From CAJCIY01 sp036379355 (GTDB lineage: Bacteria > Actinomycetota > Actinomycetes > Mycobacteriales > CAJCIY01): 7,353 bases of DNA. Under the pieces are notes generated by a model. It saw only the letters and a program-made list of their open reading frames with translations, ran no database searches and was not told where the DNA came from. This document shows positions 4,698-7,353 of this stretch, piece by piece. Position 1 is the stretch's first letter. Every line of letters begins with the position of its first letter. The position numbers and the translations under genes are program-made. The stretch is taken from assembly GCA_036379355.1 (NCBI GenBank), contig DASVGV010000041.1, positions 1 through 7,353 on the forward strand. Direction: 5' to 3'.

Positions 4698-7353
4698 TCA
4701 GACCGCGGCGCCCTCGCCGGTGAACGACGCCCACAGCCCCGCGTACACGCCCCGCCGGGCGAGCAGCTCCGCGTGCGTCCCCACCTCCGCGAGCCGGCCG
4801 TCCTGGAGCACCGCGACCCGGTCGGCGCGCTGCGCGGTCGTCAGCCGGTGCGCGATGACGAGCGTCGTCCGGCGCCGCGACAGCGCGTCCATCGCCGCCG
4901 TCACGGCCGCCTCGGTCGCGAGGTCGAGGGCCGCCGTGGCCTCGTCCAGGATCAGCAGGTCGGGGTCCACCAGCGCCGCACGCGCGAGAGCGAGCAGCTG
5001 CCGCTGGCCGGCCGACAGCGCCTTGCCCCGCTCCCCCACGTTCTGCAGGTAGCCGTGTTCCAGCGCCGCGACGACCTGGTGCGCGCCCACCATCCGGGCC
5101 GCCGCCTCGACCTCGGCGTCGGTCGCGTCCGGGCGGCCGTACGCGATGGCGTCGCGCACGGTGCCCTGGAACAGGAACGCCTCCTGCGGCACGACTCCGA
5201 GCCGCTGCCGGTACGCCGTGAGGTCCAGGTCGCGGATGTCCTGCCCGTCGACGGTCACCGCGCCCCCGGTGACGTCGTAGTACCGGGTCACGAGCTTCAC
5301 CAGGGTCGACTTGCCGGCACCGGTCTCGCCGACGATCGCCAGCGTCTCCCCCGGAACGACCTCCAGGGTGATGCCGCGCAGCGCCTCGTCGCGGGCGGTC
5401 GCGTACGCGAAGTGCACGTCCTCGAACCGGACGAGCCCGGTCAGCGGCCCGACCGGACGGGGATCCGCCGCGGGCGGCACGCTCGTCGGGGTGCGCAGCA
5501 GCTCCGACAGGCGGCGCAGGCCGACCTGGGCCTGCTGGTAGGAGTCGAAGACCTGCGACAGCTGCTGGACGGGTGAGAAGAACAGGTCGACGTACAGCAG
5601 GAACGCGAGCAGGCCGCCGGCGGTGAGGTCGCCGCGGTGCACCTGCTCGGCGCCGAACACCAGTACCAGCGCGGCGGCCAGGTCGGAGAGCAGCTGGACG
5701 AACGGGAAGTACGTGGAGATGTAGGTCTGCGCGCGCATCCGGCTGCTGCGGTAGCGGTCGCTGATGCCGCGGAACTCACCGGTGGACACGTCCTGGCGGT
5801 TGAAGGCCTGGGTGACGCGGACACCGGACAGGTTCTCCTGGAGCGAGGCGTTCACCGCGCTGATCCGCTCGCGCGCCTCGGCGTAGGCGGCCGCGGACTT
5901 GGCCCGGAACACGATCGTGGCGACGAACAGGACCGGCAGCAGCACGATGACGGCGAGCGAGAGCTTGACGTCGAGCACGAGCAGGACGATGAGGACGCCG
6001 GCGAACTGCAGGATCGACACCGCCGCCGTGGCCACGCCGGTCTGGAGGAACGACGAGAGCGCATCGACGTCGGTGGTCATCCGCGTCATGATCCGGCCGG
6101 CCATCTCGCGCTCGTAGTAGTCGAGGCCGAGGCGTTGGAGCTGCGCGAACGTCTTGAGGCGCAGGGTGTAGAGCAGCCGTTCGCCGGTACGGCCGTTGAT
6201 GATCGTCTGGCCGAACGACACCCACCAGTCGGCCAGGACCACGACGAGGCCGACCCCTGCCGCGGCCCACAGCGGGCCGCTCTGCCCCTTGCCGACGCCG
6301 GCATCCACGCCATGACGGACGAGCAGTGGCAGGACCAGGCCGGCCAGCGCGTCGAGGATGACGAGCGCGAAGCCCAGCGCCAGCGGCCGCAGCAGCGGGC
6401 GCAGCAGGCTGCGCAGGCCGAAGCCTGCGTCCGGCGCGGTCGCCGCGGCAACGTCGATGTGCGGCTCCTCATGCGCCGGCGGCAGCTTCGCCACGGACGC
6501 GAGCAGCTCGGGAGTGGGTGGCATCGACAGCAGCGCGGCGCCCATCGGGCCGCCGCCCATGCCCCCGCCGGTGCCACGGCGCACCGGCCGCCGCTCCCCG
6601 GTCGACGCGGTCGCGAGCGCCTCGTCCTCCTCGGCCTCGTCGTACGGCCACAGAGACGGCGTGATGCCGTCGACCTGCGGCTCCTCGACGCGCCGGGTGG
6701 GCGCGTCGATTCCCTCCGCGTCGTCGCCCGGCCCGGACAGCAGCAGGCGGTAGATCGGGCAGCGGTCCGTGAGCTCCTCGTGCGTCCCGACGTCGACCAG
6801 CCGGCCCCCGTCGAGGACGGCGATGCGGTCGGCCAGCCGCAGGGTCGAGCGCCGGTGAGCGATGAGGAGGGTCGTCCGCCCCGCCATCAGACGGTGCAGG
6901 GTCGCGTGGATCTCCGCCTCGGTGGCCGTGTCGACCGCGCTGGTCGCGTCGTCCAGGACGAGGACCTGCGGGTCGGTGATGAGCGCACGGGCGAGGGCGA
7001 CTCGCTGCCGTTGCCCACCGGAGAGGGTGAGCCCCATCTCGCCGACCACCGTGTCGTAGCCCTCGGGCAGCGCACGGATGAACCCGTCCGCCTCGGCCGC
7101 GCGCGCAGCGGCCTCGATCTGCTCGCGCGTGGCGTCCGGCCGTCCGTACGCGATGTTCGCGGCCACGCTGTCGGAGAACAGGAACGAGTCCTCGAAGACC
7201 ACGCCGGTCCGCGACCTCAGTGACCGGAGGGTGAGCTCACGGACGTCGTGCCCGTCCAGCCGTACGGCTCCTTCCTGCACCTCGTAGAAGCGCGACAGGA
7301 GCAGTGAGATCGTGGACTTGCCCGAGCCGGACCCGCCCACGAAGGCGACCGTC
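4698..7353 (-). CDS. Fused ABC exporter (NBD1-linker-TMD2-NBD2 visible), 5' end beyond the right edge
   Basis: This is a single polypeptide with two exporter halves; TMD1 and the start of NBD1 lie off the window. Residues are counted from the Val codon at 7340, with four more codons upstream. NBD1 (1-205): Walker A GGSGSGKST with Lys8, Glu50 in the Q-loop position (VVFEDSFLF), signature LSGGQ (106-110), Walker B LVLDDATSAVD with Asp131 where the catalytic Glu is expected, and switch His162. The linker (206-310) is acidic, then Gly/Met-rich (GTGGGMGGGPM), then PPTPELLASVAKLPPAHEEP. TMD2 (about 311-620) has six membrane helices near 320-341, 357-378, 433-455, 457-478, 545-565 and 571-592. NBD2 (635-875): GETGAGKST (Lys677), Gln719, LSAGQ (775-779), LLILDEATAALD (Glu800) and His831. 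It therefore has one consensus and one degenerate ATP site, as in heterodimeric exporters such as TM287/288. The substrate is unknown (lipid or drug export is plausible). It ends 16 nt before the antiporter ATG. Confidence 0.95.
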   Translation of the reverse strand, partial: TVAFVGGSGSGKSTISLLLSRFYEVQEGAVRLDGHDVRELTLRSLRSRTGVVFEDSFLFSDSVAANIAYGRPDATREQIEAAARAAEADGFIRALPEGYDTVVGEMGLTLSGGQRQRVALARALITDPQVLVLDDATSAVDTATEAEIHATLHRLMAGRTTLLIAHRRSTLRLADRIAVLDGGRLVDVGTHEELTDRCPIYRLLLSGPGDDAEGIDAPTRRVEEPQVDGITPSLWPYDEAEEDEALATASTGERRPVRRGTGGGMGGGPMGAALLSMPPTPELLASVAKLPPAHEEPHIDVAAATAPDAGFGLRSLLRPLLRPLALGFALVILDALAGLVLPLLVRHGVDAGVGKGQSGPLWAAAGVGLVVVLADWWVSFGQTIINGRTGERLLYTLRLKTFAQLQRLGLDYYEREMAGRIMTRMTTDVDALSSFLQTGVATAAVSILQFAGVLIVLLVLDVKLSLAVIVLLPVLFVATIVFRAKSAAAYAEARERISAVNASLQENLSGVRVTQAFNRQDVSTGEFRGISDRYRSSRMRAQTYISTYFPFVQLLSDLAAALVLVFGAEQVHRGDLTAGGLLAFLLYVDLFFSPVQQLSQVFDSYQQAQVGLRRLSELLRTPTSVPPAADPRPVGPLTGLVRFEDVHFAYATARDEALRGITLEVVPGETLAIVGETGAGKSTLVKLVTRYYDVTGGAVTVDGQDIRDLDLTAYRQRLGVVPQEAFLFQGTVRDAIAYGRPDATDAEVEAAARMVGAHQVVAALEHGYLQNVGERGKALSAGQRQLLALARAALVDPDLLILDEATAALDLATEAAVTAAMDALSRRRTTLVIAHRLTTAQRADRVAVLQDGRLAEVGTHAELLARRGVYAGLWASFTGEGAAV

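Noticed and set aside
2888..4723. Open plus-strand frame of 611 codons antisense to the antiporter and part of the DUF4245 gene
   Set aside because: Its translation is Arg/Gln/His/Asp-rich low complexity with no domain, and it is a reading-frame shadow of GC-rich codons. The opposite strand has a full, motif-bearing membrane protein.
5637..7223. Open plus-strand frame of 528 codons antisense to the ABC exporter
   Set aside because: It is Arg/Gln/Asp-rich without domains and mirrors the codon pattern of the exporter, whose ATPase motifs are clear on the minus strand.
4698..7353. Frameshift or missing stop as the cause of the double ABC protein
   Set aside because: The linker is continuous, contains an ordered PPTPELL segment, and both halves keep the complementary asymmetry expected of a real paired exporter, so the fusion looks genuine.
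1..7353. CRISPR array, IS element, tRNA, riboswitch or phage genes
   Set aside because: I saw no direct repeat arrays, transposase motifs, tRNA-like cloverleafs or phage proteins on either strand. The window is almost entirely coding, and no gene-free stretch exceeds 90 bp.
1..7353. Frequent GTACG words through the window
   Set aside because: They occur inside ordinary codons of all genes (Val-Arg, Arg-Thr, Tyr codons) without regular spacing, so they look like base-composition preference rather than a site.

Overview
The window is very GC-rich and densely packed. Genes start on GTG as often as ATG, overlap by a few bases, and end on TGA or TAG. The gene order ispH <- / -> lipid-droplet-associated protein -> xseA -> xseB matches, from memory, the Mycobacterium tuberculosis order lytB2 (Rv1110), Rv1109c, xseA (Rv1108c), xseB (Rv1107c). 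This points to an ordinary chromosomal segment of a high-GC actinomycete. I cannot fix the genus. No mobile element, CRISPR array, tRNA, rRNA or clear sign of horizontal transfer is visible.

Layout. Positions 1-316 (minus strand) hold the N-terminal third of ispH, cut by the left edge, with all four expected active-site and cluster residues present. Positions 317-404 are a compact divergent promoter region containing a -10 box placed for a leaderless ispH transcript, a perfect 9-bp inverted repeat and a 10-bp palindrome. Positions 405-2445 (plus strand) are a tightly coupled three-gene operon: a lipid-droplet-associated family protein (197 aa), XseA (402 aa) and XseB (80 aa), overlapping by 1 and 4 nt. 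An 18-bp imperfect dyad at 2443-2460 contains the stop codons of both convergent operons. Positions 2458-7353 (minus strand) hold three co-directional genes, read right to left: a fused two-half ABC exporter (its first membrane domain lies beyond the right edge), a CPA1-type Na+/H+ antiporter, and a DUF4245 single-pass membrane protein. The gaps between them are 16 and 37 nt.

How the genes relate. XseA and XseB form exonuclease VII. IspH makes the last step of the MEP isoprenoid pathway. The link between a lipid-droplet protein and exonuclease VII is conserved but unexplained. The minus-strand set looks like an envelope transport operon: an ATP-driven exporter, a proton-coupled cation antiporter and a membrane-anchored protein of unknown role.

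I found no clear new system. The best points for a second look are the strongly asymmetric ATPase sites of the fused exporter, the symmetric elements in the ispH divergent promoter, the strong hairpin at the 5' end of xseB, and the stop-codon-containing dyad between the convergent operons.
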